A DNA stretch of 64,000 nt from Siphonodentalium dalli. Lineage: Eukaryota > Mollusca > Scaphopoda > Gadilida > Siphonodentaliidae. Location: contig CP136067.1 in NCBI GenBank assembly GCA_032622095.1, positions 96,588,707-96,652,706 on the forward strand, given 5' to 3'. Shown here one piece after another: positions 46,841-58,631 of this stretch. Below the pieces are notes generated by a model. The model was given only the letters and a program-made list of their open reading frames with translations. It searched no databases and was not told where the DNA came from. The translations under genes and the position numbers were made by a program. Positions within the stretch are counted from its first letter, which is position 1. Each line of letters opens with the position of its first letter.

Positions 46841-49800
46841 ACTGGTTAATATAGTGATGCCACTGGTTAATATAGTGATGCCATTGGTTAATATAGTGAT
46901 GCCACTGGTTAATATAGTGATGCCACTGGTAAATATAGTGATGCCACTGGTAAATATAGTACTGCCACTGGTTGATATAGTGATGCCACTGGTAAATATA
47001 GTGATGCCACTGGTAAATATAGTGATGCCACTGGTTAATATAGTGATGCCACTGGTAAATATAGTGATGCCACTGGTAAATATAGTGATGACACTGGTTA
47101 ATATAGTGATGCCACTGGTTAATATAGTGATGCCACTGGTAAATATAGTGATGCCACTGGTAAATATAGTGATGCCACTGGTTAATATAGTGATGCCACT
47201 GGTAAATATAGTGATGCCACTGGTTAATATAGTGATGCCACTGGTAAATATAGTGATGCCACTGGTAAATATAGTGATGCCACTGGTAAATATAGTGATG
47301 CCATTGGTAAATATAGTGATGCCACTGGTAAATATAGTGATGTCACTGGTTAATATAGTGATGCCACTGGTTAATATAGTGATGCCACTGGTAAATATAG
47401 TGATGCCACTGGTAAATATAGTGATGCCATTGTTAAATATAGTGATGCCATTGGTAAATATAGTGATGCCACTGGTAAATATAGTGATGCCACTGGTAAA
47501 TATAGTGATGCCACTGGTTAATATAGTGATGCCACTGGTTAATATAGTGATGCCACTGGTAAATATAGTGATGCCACTGGTAAATATAGTGATGCCATTG
47601 GTAAATATAGTGATGCCATTGGTAAATATAGTGATGCCACTGGTTAATATAGTGATGCCACTGGTAAATATAGTGATGCCACTGGTAAATATAGTGATGC
47701 CACTGGTAAATATAGTGATGCCATTGGTAAATATAGTGATGCCATTGGTAAATATAGTGATGCCACTGGTAAATATAGTGATGTCACTGGTAAATATAGT
47801 GATGCCATTGGTAAATATAGTGATGCCACTGGTAAATATAGTGATGTCACTGGTAAATATAGTGATGCCATTGGTAAATATAGTGATGTCACTGGTAAAT
47901 ATAGTGATGCCATTGGTTAATATAGTGATGCCACTGGTAAATATAGTGATGCCACTGGTAAATATAGTAATGCCACTGGTAAATATAGTGATGCCATTGG
48001 TAAATATAGTGATGTCACTGGTAAATATAGTGATGCCACTGGTAAATATAGTGATGCCATTGGTAAATATAGTGATGTCACTGGTAAATATAGTGATGTC
48101 ACTGGTAAATATAGTGATGCCATTGGTAAATATAGTGATGTCACTGGTAAATATAGTAATGCCACTGGTAAATATAGTGATGCCACAGGTTAATATAGTG
48201 ATGCCACTGGTTAATATAGTGATGCCATTGGTAAATATAGTGATGCCACTGGTAAATATAGTAATGCCACTGGTAAATATAGTGATGCCATTGGTAAATA
48301 TAGTGATGTCACTGGTAAATATAGTTATGCCACTGGTTAATATAGTGATGCCACTGGTAAATATAGTGATGCCACTGGTAAATATAGTGATGCCACTGGT
48401 TAATATAGTGATGCCACTGGTAAATATAGTGATGCCACTGGTAAATATAGTGATGCCACTGGTAAATATAGTGATGCCACTGGTTAATATAGTGATGCCA
48501 CTGGTTAATATAGTGATGCCACTGGTAAATATAGTGATGCCACTGGTAAATATAGTGATGCCACTGGTAAATATAGTGATGCCACTGGTTAATATAGTGA
48601 TGTCACTGGTAAATATAGTGATGCCACTGGTTAATATAGTAATGCCACTGGTAAATATAGTGATGCCACTGGTAAATATAGTGATGCCACTGGTTAATAT
48701 AGTGATGCCACTGGTAAATATAGTGATGCCACTGGTAAATATAGTGATGCCACTGGTAAATATAGTGATGCCACTGGTAAATATAGTGATGCCACTGGTT
48801 AATATAGTGATGTCACTGGTAAATATAGTGATGCCACTGGTAAATATAGTGATGTCACTGGTAAATATAGTGATGCCATTGGTAAATATAGTGATGTCAC
48901 TGGTAAATATAGTAATGCCACTGGTTAATATAGTGATGTCACTGGTAAATATAGTGATGCCACTGGTTAATATAGTGATGTCACTGGTAAATATAGTGAT
49001 GCCACTGGTTAATATAGTGATGCCACTGGTTAATATAGTAATGCCACTGGTAAATATAGTGATGTCACTGGTTAATATAGTAATGCCACTGGTTAATATA
49101 GTGATGCCATTGGTAAATATAGTGATGTCACTGGTAAATATAGTAATGCCACTGGTTAATATAGTGATGTCACTGGTAAATATAGTGATGCCACTGGTTA
49201 ATATAGTGATGCCACTGGTTAATATAGTAATGCCACTGGTTAATATAGTGATGTCACTGGTAAATATAGTGATGCCATTGGTAAATATAGTAATGCCACT
49301 GGTTAATATAGTGATGTCACTGGTAAATATAGTGATGCCATTGGTAAATATAGTGATGTCACTGGTTAATATAGTGATGCCACTGGTAAATATAGTGATG
49401 CCACTGGTTAATATAGTGATGTCACTGGTAAATATAGTGATGCCATTGGTAAATATAGTGATGCCACTGGTAAATATAGTGATGCCACTGGTAAATATAG
49501 TGATGCCATTGGTAAATATAGTGATGTCACTGGTAAATATAGTGATGTCATTGGTAAATATAGTGATGTCACTGGTTAATATAGTGATGTCATTGGTAAA
49601 TATAGTGATGTCACTGGTTAATATAGTGATGTCACTGGTAAATATAGTGATGCCACTGGTAAATATAGTGATGTCACTGGTAAATATAGTGATGCCACTG
49701 GTAAATATAGTGATGTCACTGGTTAATATAGTGATGTCATTGGTAAATATAGTGATGTCACTGGTTAATATAGTGATGTCACTGGTAAATATAGTGATGC

Positions 49801-51890
49801 CACTGGTAAATATAGTGATGCCACTGGTAAATATAGTGATGCCACTGGTAAATATAGTGATGTCACTGGTTAATATAGTGATGCCATTGGTAAATATAGT
49901 GATGTCACTGGTAAATATAGTGATGCCACTGGTAAATATAGTGATGCCACTGGTTAATATAGTGATGCCATTGGTAAATATAGTGATGCCACTGGTAAAT
50001 ATAGTGATGTCACTGGTAAATATAGTGATGCCACTGTTTAATATAGTGATGCCACTGTTTAATATAGTGATGCCACTGGTAAATATAGTGATGCCACTGG
50101 TAAATATAGTGATGTCACTGGTAAATATAGTGATGCCACTGTTTAATATAGTGATGCCACTGTTTAATATAGTGATGCCACTGGTAAATATAGTGATGCC
50201 ACTGGTAAATATAGTGATGTCACTGGTAAATATAGTGATGCCACTGGTAAATATAGTGATGCCACTGGTAAATATAATGATGCCACTGGTAAATATAGTG
50301 ATGCCATTGGTAAATATAGTGATGTCACTGGTAAATATAGTGATGCCACTGGTAAATATAGTGATGCCACTGGTAAATATAGTGATGCCATTGGTAAATA
50401 TAGTGATGTCACTGGTAAATATAGTGATGCCACTGGTAAATATAATGATGCCACTGGTAAATATAGTGATGCCATTGGTAAATATAGTGATGTCACTGGT
50501 AAATATAGTGATGCCACTGGTAAATATAGTGATGCCATTGGTAAATATAGTGATGCCATTGGTAAATATAGTGATGTCACTGGTAAATATAGTGATGCCA
50601 CTGGTAAATATAGTGATGTCACTGGTAAATATAGTGATGCCATTGGTTAATATAGTGATGCCATTGGTAAATATAGTGATGACATTGGTAAATATAGTGA
50701 TGCCACTGGTAAATATAGTGATGCCATTGGTAAATATAGTGATGCCACTGGTTAATATAGTGATGCCACTGGTTAATATAGTGATGCCACTGGTTAATAT
50801 AGTGATGCCACTGGTAAATATAGTGATGCCACTGGTTAATATAGTGATGCCACTGGTTAATATAGTAATGCCACTGGTAAATATAGTGATGCCACTGGTT
50901 AATATAGTAATGCCACTGGTTAATATAGTGATGCCACTGGTTAATATAGTAATGCCACTGGTTAATATAGTGATGCCACTGGTTAATATAGTAATGCCAC
51001 TGGTAAATATAGTGATGCCACTGGTAAATATAGTGATGCCACTGGTTAATATAGTGATGCCATTGGTAAATATAGTGATGCCATTGGTAAATATAGTAAT
51101 GCCACTGGTTAATATAGTAATGCCACTGGTAAATATAGTGATGCCACTGGTAAATATAGTGATGCCACTGGTAAATATAGTGATGCCACTGGTAAATATA
51201 GTGATGCCACTGGTAAATATAGTGATGCCACTGGTAAATATAGTGATGCCACTGGTAAATATAGTAATGCCACTGGTTAATATAGTGATGCCACTGGTTA
51301 ATATAGTAATGCCACTGGTTAATATAGTGATGCCACTGGTTAATATAGTGATGCCACTGGTAAATATAGTGATGCCACTGGTTAATATAGTGATGCCACT
51401 GGTTAATATAGTGATGCCACTGGTTAATATAGTGATGCCACTGGTAAATATAGTGATGCCACTGGTTAATATAGTGATGCCACTGGTAAATATAGTGATG
51501 CCACTGGTAAATATAGTGATGCCATTGGTAAATATAGTGATGCCACTGGTAAATATAGTGATGCCACTGGTAAATATAGTGATGCCACTGGTAAATATAG
51601 TGATGCCACTGGTAAATATAGTGATGCCACTGGTTAATATAGTGATGCCACTGGTAAATATAGTGATGCCACTGGTAAATATAGTGATGCCACTGGTAAA
51701 TATAGTGATGCCACTGGTTAATATAGTGATGCCACTGGTTAATATAGTGATGCCACTGGTTAATATAGTGATGCCACTGGTTAATATAGTGATGCCACTG
51801 GTAAATATAGTGATGCCACTGGTAAATATAGTGATGCCACTGGTTAATATAGTAATGCCACTGGTAAATATAGTGATGCCATTGGTAAAT

Positions 51891-52356
51891 TGAAAAGGCT
51901 GTAGCAAGAACCAAGGAGATATTTTAATGTATGCTACTGTTGTTGTTTCAAGAGAGAAAACAATATTGCTGAATGGAAATCCTTGAAACATGTCATATCC
52001 TTCTGTGGCAAAAATAAATTGAATATATATCAAATTATTAATTTATAATTTGTCATAATTCATTCCACTTTTTAAAATGTACTAACTTTTCATATTTAGT
52101 TGTATAACACAACTTTAAAAAGAATCTACTTTTAAAGTAGAACTATATTTTGTAAATATATTGATCAATGTTGTTTGGCTAATCTTGGAATTAAACTGTA
52201 AGGAACGATTAGTGTTATTGTCCTTAAACAAATTTTATATCATTATAATTTTAGGAAATTAATCAAAACAGGGGTGATTTCTGGAACAAAAGGATTCAAA
52301 TTCAGAATTTTTTTTATCACTGCATATGTTTTGGCAATTGTTATGCATGTATTGCA
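51891..52356. other. Unique remainder of intron 6 beyond the minisatellite
   Basis: The only non-repetitive stretch of the intron on this side, AT-rich, with no exon-like similarity. A minus-strand frame reads through from here into the minisatellite but has no support as a gene. Confidence 0.5.
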
Positions 52357-52460
52357 TTAACCTTTCCATGACTGGTTCCTGCTGAAATTTTGCGAAAACC
52401 CTGTGCCAATGCATTCTCTTATATGAGTGAGTCTCCCAAAGGGAACCTTGCATATACAAG
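52357..52460. mobile_element. Truncated TTAA-type MITE
   Basis: TTAACCTTTCCATGACTGGT begins the element, and GCCAATGCATTCTCTTATAT and GCATATACAAGAG form part of the core. The rest is missing where the CAAGAGATG element begins, so only the left portion survives. Confidence 0.78.
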
Positions 52461-52980
52461 AGATGAACTGTCGTCCGGTGCATACCCCCTTGTGGCATAC
52501 CGCCTAGTTTGGTTATATCTATAACTTATGACTGCTATACTCAGACAGATGGACCCAAAAATCAACATTTTCATATAAACAAAGATGAATAACTATAGAA
52601 CAAAAAACCAAAACAAAACAATTGAATGTGCCATTAAATTTCCTCATAGTGGTGAATATCCGTAAAAAATTCATTGAGATCCGAGCATTACTGTTCAAGT
52701 TATGACCTGAACAGACATCGGATACACCAAAAAGCCAACATTTCCAGATAAACAAAGATGTATAACTCTAGAATGGAAAATCCGAACAAATCAATGGAAC
52801 CCTCTATTTAATGTCCTCATAGTAGTGAACAACCATACCTAATTTCATTGAGATCCGAGCACTACTGTTCAAGTTATGACATGAACAGACATCGGACGGA
52901 CGTACGGACGCATGGACGGACAAACGGACTCACGGACGGACAGGTGCAAAACAGTATACCCCCCTTTTTTTTAAATACCC
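52452..52980. mobile_element. Shorter copy of the CAAGAGATG...ACCCCCC element
   Basis: It starts with AGAGATGAACTGTCGTCCGG and runs to GCAAAACAGTATACCCCCC then T-rich sequence, the same ends as the 57.2-58.4 kb element but with fewer internal ~155-bp units. Its left edge truncates a TTAA-type MITE (52357-52460), so it was inserted into or fused with that element. Confidence 0.75.
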
Positions 52981-53069
52981 TCTTTATAGTTAGATTATAT
53001 CACTAATTAATCAACTGTCCACGTTGTTTCACTTCACATGATTCACAAATTGTTGTTCATAGAACATAC

Positions 53070-53199
53070 CTTCCATATTCAGCGAAATGCATGTCCCATA
53101 ATTTCTGCTTATCGGCCTCCTTGGACGAGAGTTCATCTGACCCTCTCCTGTTAAACAGCCTAATGAGGGCAGGGGTGAATTCTATACCATCATCACCGT
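53070..53199 (-). CDS. TBC1D9-like exon 6: linker leading into TBC domain
   Basis: Residues 148-190 with split codons at both ends. It begins DGDDGIEFTPALIRLFNRRG and ends KLWDMHFAEYG, the conserved approach to the TBC domain (relatives: W..HF.E.GRGV.M.RT). The acceptor is ttttatag/ACGGTG and the donor is TATGGAAG/GTATGT. The split AG|G arginine is completed by exon 7, more than 20 kb away across the minisatellite intron. Confidence 0.92.
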
Positions 53200-54292
53200 C
53201 TATAAAATGTAAACAACAAACAATCATACACTTAATGTAAATATTTATACTCGCACATGCATTTGCATAGTGGAACATGAATGCAGGACGTTGGTTGGTC
53301 GAAATTACGTCACAAGACGTCGCACGCTGACGATGTGCACACAAAAAATAAAAATAAATTCCTCCCTCATTGATTCAGAAAATAAATTGTCTGAGAACCA
53401 AATATTTGTTTTTTGGCTTAAAGGTACTCAATCCGATCAGACAGTCCCCATATCATCAAGGTACAACAACATTTCTTCAAAATGAGCTTTTATTATCAGA
53501 ATCGATCAATTGCAACAAAATAATGCTAACCACTGTCAACTATGGTATAAAATTTCCCAAAACTTGTTATTTATCAACATTTTGTTCAACAAAATATGGC
53601 CGTATTATCACTAAAGTATCAGTAAATTTGGCCGTATTACCACTTGATTTTAGAGTTATTCATCTTCATCTGCAATTTTGTCTGAGACCATCCATTTGAC
53701 GACATTTTTCTGGGCCACAAATAATTGCACATCTTGAGAAATAACTTCAATAAAAATAATCTTCAAAAATCAATATCTGATCACTCTGAGCTATGATGGG
53801 TGGGTTCCTTGACACAAATCAAATATTTTTTAACCCTGAAACCAAAGATATAGTCATTGTGCATCTTTAATTGAATTACATGTACATTTAAGTGTAGTTC
53901 ATCGTAGCATAAAATGAATTATGATTGATCGTAATTGAATTATGCTTAAAGCATAAATCAATTACGTTTAAGTGTGAATTCAAAATCTGAAATAAGCTCA
54001 AGTGCAGTGGAGTTATGTGTAATTCCATTAAATTCAAGGGTTTTTGGCTAATAAATGTGAATTTAGCCTCCCATCGGAAACATGTAAGTTTTGATGATAT
54101 ATACTTTATCTTCTACTTGGAACATAATATGGTGGTACATGTATAATACCAACTAACATTTATTTCATATTAATATTTATATATGTATTATTCCTTTTTG
54201 CATGAATTTATGTTAAATATGCATAGGATTAGAAATAGAATTTGTTTGCAAATTCACAATTCAATGTGTCAATCATAAACTGGTTAACATAC
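53200..54292. other. Intron 5 sequence without recognised feature
   Basis: AT-rich, with two weak phrases of dispersed-repeat type (AATGCTAACCACTGTCAACTA, GATCACTCTGAGCTATGATGG). Near 53880-53990 a short self-complementary tract around TTGAATTA..TAATTCAA occurs. No coding evidence in either strand. Confidence 0.4.
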
Positions 54293-54336
54293 CTCCTGTT
54301 GATTTGTTGGAAGACGTGGACACACTTCTCTTCATC
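54293..54336 (-). CDS. TBC1D9-like exon 5: serine-rich linker micro-exon
   Basis: A 44-bp exon encoding residues 134-147, MKRSVSTSSNKSTG, between the GRAM and TBC regions. The acceptor is tttctag/GATGAAG and the donor is ACAGGAG/GTATGTT. It enters at phase 2 and leaves at phase 1, which is exactly what exons 4 and 6 need. Basic and serine/threonine-rich content suggests a disordered, possibly phosphorylated linker (inference). Confidence 0.82.
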
Positions 54337-54944
54337 CTAGAAATGAAAAGAAAATGATAAACATAATACGGCACTAAATTTACATAGCCTGTCTGTACCA
54401 TTTGGGTGACCTGTTTTATATCCAATAACACATAGACCCCCAATAACACACAAATGTAACACGAACATGACATCACAAATTGTTGACCTAATCACTAAAA
54501 GCGTTCAGCAGAATAATTGGGCATGCTTTTTAAAGTTCAGCCAAATCGCATCTGAAGCCAGGTATTTATATCGCTAATGTTATCATTGCTAAGAGCTTGG
54601 AAATCTTATATTGGTCTGACTTAACATGCTGCATGGGCTAGTCTCAAATTCTATTCTCAGATATTGTGAAAATAAATAAGAATACACTCAGCTTTTTTAT
54701 GGCAATAAATCATCAAAAAATTATCACTTTATCAATAAATAATTAGTAGTCTGAGTGACAGTGTATCTATTTCAACTTTATGTGCGGCTATCTTCGGATA
54801 TAATCTCAGAGTTTTTGCTTGTTCTACTTCTAACTTCTACTTATGGTTGTTCTCTTGCGAAAGGCGGATTAAATTATATGAAACTTTTCGGTTATAACTG
54901 CATAATCTTAATCAAAACAAAAGAGTTATTTATTAAATAGACAT

Positions 54945-55378
54945 CATGCCTGGAAAAAGTGTGTCTGACATTTTCAGAATGAGGTCCCCATAGATTGAAT
55001 TTAGTGATGCTATCCCGCATGACAGGCTAGTGTCACTAAATTCACCCTCTGGGACCTCATTCTGCTTAGGACTCGACTGCTATGGGAGACATACAGTTCC
55101 CCAGTTGATGTTGGTGATGTTCATCCATTAGTCACCTCGATTATGCATTTTATCTTATGCAAATTAGGGGATATAGAAACTGAACATAAGGAAAAAAGTT
55201 ACTAAAAATAATGTTAATTTGAGACAAAAGATACTTCCCAGAAAATGAGGCCTAAGCAGAATAAGGTCCCCAGAGGGTGAATTTGGTTATGCTAGCCCAC
55301 TGTCCTGGATGGTGTCACTAAATTCACCCTCTGGAGACTTCATTCTGCAAATGTCAAGACACACAAAATTCAGGTTTG
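54945..55378. mobile_element. Foldback element, long form
   Basis: Starts CATGCCTGGAAAAAGTGTGT and closes with CTGCAAATGTCAAGACACAC. Inner inverted arms carry GAATTTAGTGATGCTA and TAGTGTCACTAAATTCACCC. The middle section matches that of 30587-31030 in reverse complement. Confidence 0.78.
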
Positions 55379-55661
55379 ATACCTGAGATATGCAGGGGGG
55401 TAGTGCATCGGTACTCAGATAAATCATGTTAAAGTTCAGTGGAGAATAGTCACAATGTACAACAAGTTTTCAGAGAAATTAGACTAGAGTCATCCAAGCT
55501 AGAAATACACCATAATTCCACAGCAAGTTTGACATTATATCACCAAACATCTATATTATTGCGATTTTACAAAAGCATGTTAATTTGGATGTCACTAAAC
55601 AAAACTCACAGATAAACTCAGTATGTTTCTCTTGATAACATTATTTTTGGTATTAACTCAC

Positions 55662-55750
55662 GGTTTGATAATCGGCTGCTTGGCGAGGAAATCCGATATC
55701 CTCTCGAGAATTACGTTTCTGTCCTTAAACTGTGAGAACATATAATTCAC
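55662..55750 (-). CDS. TBC1D9-like exon 4: GRAM domain end
   Basis: Residues 104-132 plus two bases. The peptide VNYMFSQFKDRNVILERISD is the C-terminal strand and helix of the GRAM domain, equivalent to FLFANLKDRDFLVQRISDFL in relatives. The acceptor is cttttag/GTGAAT, behind a pyrimidine tract on the minus strand. The donor is AAACC/GTGAGT, leaving two bases of a proline codon completed by exon 5. Confidence 0.93.
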
Positions 55751-55829
55751 CTAAAAGAAAAAGAGTTTAGTGTCATTAGCTACATCTTACTATATAATTG
55801 TGATATATTATATTAATATTCAACAAGAG

Positions 55830-56290
55830 CATCGCTAGGGCATGGCAAAATACGCCCTTTAGCCATTTCAAATTGTACTACTGCAAAATACAATAATTTG
55901 AACTTACAAAGAATATCTGATATATCACTAATTTCAATGACAAAATGCGGTCAAATTTTAAGTAAGAAAAGGGCCGTAACTAATGTGAAAATAATTGGAC
56001 AGAACCCATATTCGACCTTGGCCTGTAGATTTAACTGGGAAATACACATACCAACTTTGGTTCAGATCAAATAATAAAAACTAGAGTTATTGGTCCGAAA
56101 CCAAAAATGTTATCTGGCAGTCAAATTCTAAGTTCAAAAATGGCAGTAACTCACGCAAAAAAAAAGAATATCCCGGAACCCATATTTGAACTCGGTCTGT
56201 ATTTTTAGCTGGGAAATACACATCCCAACATTGGTTCAGATCAAATAATCCAAACTGGAGTTATCGGATACCCTGGACCTTGTGGTGAGT
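55830..56290. repeat. Dispersed intronic repeat, CATAACTC/GTAACT type
   Basis: Two ~165-bp units with AAGGGCCGTAACT or AATGGCAGTAACT, GAACCCATATT, GGGAAATACACAT and GGTTCAGATCAAATAAT. It lies in intron 3 between exons 3 and 4. Confidence 0.65.
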
Positions 56291-56447
56291 TGTGATGAAG
56301 GAAATTTTAATGAGATACTTTGGCTACCTAGTCATAATCATGGAATTATTATTATAATGGGGGAGGGGCTGATATCATACCTTTCCTTTCGAGGTGATAA
56401 CCAGGGAATTATTATAATGTGTGGGTTTAGGGGGGGTGATATCATAC

Positions 56448-56564
56448 CTTGGCTTTTGTGGTGATAACCAGGGCATTGTTATTCAGCACATTTTTGTCAT
56501 TCTCAACTTTTTCAACCAGCAGTATGTCCCTCACTGGTAAAACAACAGTCACCAAGTCCTTCAC
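56448..56564 (-). CDS. TBC1D9-like exon 3: GRAM domain middle
   Basis: Thirty-nine codons, phase 0 to 0 (residues 65-103). The peptide contains VKDLVTVVLPVRDILLVEKV and ALVITTKAK, the beta-strand section of the GRAM domain that in relatives reads like LIIPLREV.IVEK. The acceptor is ttctag/GTGAAGG and the donor is GCCAAG/GTATGA. It lies 82 bp downstream, in gene direction, of the last decayed copy of exon 2. Confidence 0.92.
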
Positions 56565-56645
56565 CTAGAACAAAAACATTGAAAATTGTGTGGGTATTCA
56601 AGTCAATTTCCTTACTCATGATAAGATAATGTTTATAACATGTAC

Positions 56646-58475
56646 CTGGTTCCCATAACAGATGTAATCGTATGCTCGGTATGTCTTGCTCAACACATGC
56701 TGTTTGTTGTAAGGCGTTCACAACATTCCCTATATGTTTCAAATGTTTACCTAATGATAAGATAATATTTATGACACGTACCTGGCTCCCATAACATATG
56801 TAATTGTAAGCTAGGTATATCTTGCCCCACACATTCTGTTTGTTGTATGGCATCCACAACATTCCCTATATGTTTCAGAATGTTCACTATACGTTAAGAT
56901 GATCATTATGACACATACCCTGCTCCCATAACAGATGTAATCATATGCTAGGTACGTCTTTCTCAACACATGCTGTTTGTTGTATGGCATCCACAACATA
57001 CCCTATATGTTTCAGATGTTCACTATATGATAAGATGTTTATAACACGTACCCGGCTTCCATAAGAGATGTAATTATAAGCTAGGTATATCTTGTCCCAC
57101 ACATGCTGTATGTTGTATGGCATCCACAGCATACTCTATGTCTCAGAATATTTACTATATGACAATATAATATGTATAACACATACCCGGCTCCTGTAAC
57201 AGATGTAACAAGAGATGGACTGTCGTCCGGTGCATACCCCCTCATGGCATACCGCCTAGTGTGGGCACATCTATAACTTATGATGGCTATACTCAGACAT
57301 ATGGACCCAGAAATCAGCATTTTCATATAAACAAAGATGAATAACTATAGAACAAAAAAACAAAACAAACATTTGAATGTGCCATTAAATGTCCTCATAG
57401 TGGTGAACATCCATACAAAATTTCATTGAGATCCGACCATTACTGTTCAAGTTATGAGCTGAACAGACATTGGATGGATCAAACATCCAACATTTCCAGA
57501 TAAACAAAGATGAATTACTCTAGAATGGAAAAGCAGAACAGAACAATGGAACCCCCTATTGAATGTCCTCATAGCAGTGGACATCTATACCAAATTCCAT
57601 TGAGATCCCAGCACAACTGTTGAAGTTACAACATGAACAGACACCAGACGGACCAAAAAGCCAACATTTCCAGATGAACAAAGATGAATAACTCTAGAAT
57701 GGAAAAGCAGAACAAAACGATGGAACCCTCTTTTTAATGTCCTCATAGTAGTGAACATCCATACCAAATCCCATTGAGATCCCAGTACAACTGTCAAGGT
57801 TACAACATGAACAGACACCAGACGAACCAAAAAGCCAACATTTCCAGATGAACAAAGATGTATAACTCTAGAATGGAAAAAACGATGGAACCCTCTATTG
57901 AATACCCTCATAGTAGTGAACATCCATACAAAATTTCATTGAGATCCGAGCACTACTGTTCAGGTTATGACATGAACAGACACCAGATGGACCAAAAATC
58001 CAACATTTCAAGATAAACAAAGATGAATAACTCTAGAATGGAAAATCCGAACAAAACGATGGAACCCTCTATTTAATGTCCTCATAGTTGTGAACATCCA
58101 CACCAAATTTGGTTGAGATCCCAGCACAACTGTTGAAGTTACGACATGAACAGACACCAGACGGACCAAAAAGCCACTATTTCCAGATAAACAAAGATGA
58201 ATAACTCTAGAAAGGAAAATCCAAACAAAACGATGGAACCCTCTATTTAATGTCCTCATAATAGTGAACATCCATACCTAATTTCATTGAGATCCGAGCA
58301 CTACTGTTCAAGTTATGACACGAACAGACATCGGACGACGTACGGACTCACGGACGGACAGACAGGTGCAAAACAGTATACCCCCCTTTTTTTTTAAAAG
58401 GGGGTATAATTATAAGCTAGGTACATCTTGCCCCACACATGCCGTTTGTTGTATGGCGTCCACAACATAGAATAT
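56646..58475 (-). repeat. Tandem array of decayed exon 2 (GRAM) copies, about 135-bp spacing
   Basis: Downstream of true exon 2, five copies of its 3' two thirds end in exon-like donors at 56646, 56782, 56919, 57052 and 57187, spaced 133-137 bp. Each unit is about 85 bp of exon sequence plus about 50 bp of intron. Three encode peptides like MPYNKQHVW...YNYICYGS. The copy ending at 56646 has TGA in place of the TGG tryptophan of LWTPYN. The copy ending at 57187 is split by a ~1.2-kb repeat and resumes at 58404. None carries the EKLDGDTEC portion, so they look like pseudo-exons. Confidence 0.9.
57207..58404. mobile_element. Repeat element inserted in an exon 2 copy, with internal ~155-bp tandem units
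   Basis: It begins CAAGAGATGGACTGTCGTCC and ends with a poly-T/poly-A hairpin around ATACCCCCCTTTT...AAAAGGGGGTAT. The interior holds about six imperfect ~155-bp units with phrases such as CATTGAGATCCGAGCACTAC and GATGAATAACTCTAGAATGG. It interrupts GATGTAA/TTATAAG of an exon copy; a 3-bp TAA may be the target duplication. A shorter relative is at 52452-52980. It is non-coding and I cannot assign a superfamily. Confidence 0.78.
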
Positions 58476-58510
58476 TTACAATATGATAAGATGATATGTA
58501 TAACACGTAC

Positions 58511-58631
58511 CCGGCTCCCGTAACAGATGTAATTGTAAGCTAGGTACATCTTGCCCCACACATGCTGTTTGTTGTATGGCGTCCACAACGTACACTCTGT
58601 ATCTCCATCTAATTTCTCATTACCCGGAAGA
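58511..58631 (-). CDS. TBC1D9-like exon 2: GRAM domain start
   Basis: The exon encodes residues 24-64, including LPGNEKLDGDTECTLWTPYN and YLAYNYICYGSR. This matches the family's GRAM core (LP..EKLDG.T.CTLWTPFN...NYICF). GRAM domains are PH-like folds that bind membranes or lipids. The acceptor is gcattcag/TCTTCC and the donor is AGCCGG/GTACGTG. It starts on the last base of a split codon and ends in phase 0. Its 3' two thirds are copied several times downstream, at 56646-57208 and 58404-58475. Only this copy carries the EKLDGDTEC portion and joins in frame to both neighbours. Confidence 0.93.

Larger units (their letters stand above)
32645..51890. repeat. Giant 21-bp minisatellite array (about 916 copies) in intron 6
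   Basis: An unbroken head-to-tail array of a 21-bp unit with core ATAGTGATGCCACTGG followed by TAAAT or TTAAT. Common variants are TCACTGG, CCATTGG, CCACTGT and AGTAATG; larger gaps or foreign sequence were not seen. At about 19,246 bp it fills nearly all of the 20,464-bp intron between exons 6 and 7. Because 21 is divisible by three, several frames stay open and encode a 7-residue repeat (MPLVNIV on plus, SGITIFT on minus). None is a protein gene. A few one-base changes, such as CCACTTGG near 34003, 34340, 39970 and 40310, break the plus frame. Confidence 0.98.

Noticed and set aside
32645-51890. Possible CRISPR or other spacer array
   Set aside because: Units are contiguous with no unique spacers, and the context is a spliced animal gene.
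34345-51893. Plus-strand open frames up to 3,860 codons with MPLVNIV repeats
   Set aside because: They are the 21-bp minisatellite read in a stop-free frame; no unique sequence, start context or family similarity, and they lie in an intron of the opposite-strand gene.
39851-52033. Minus-strand open frame of 4,060 codons with SGITIFT repeats
   Set aside because: Also a consequence of the repeat period being divisible by three. Its non-repeat start (51900-52033) has no family similarity.
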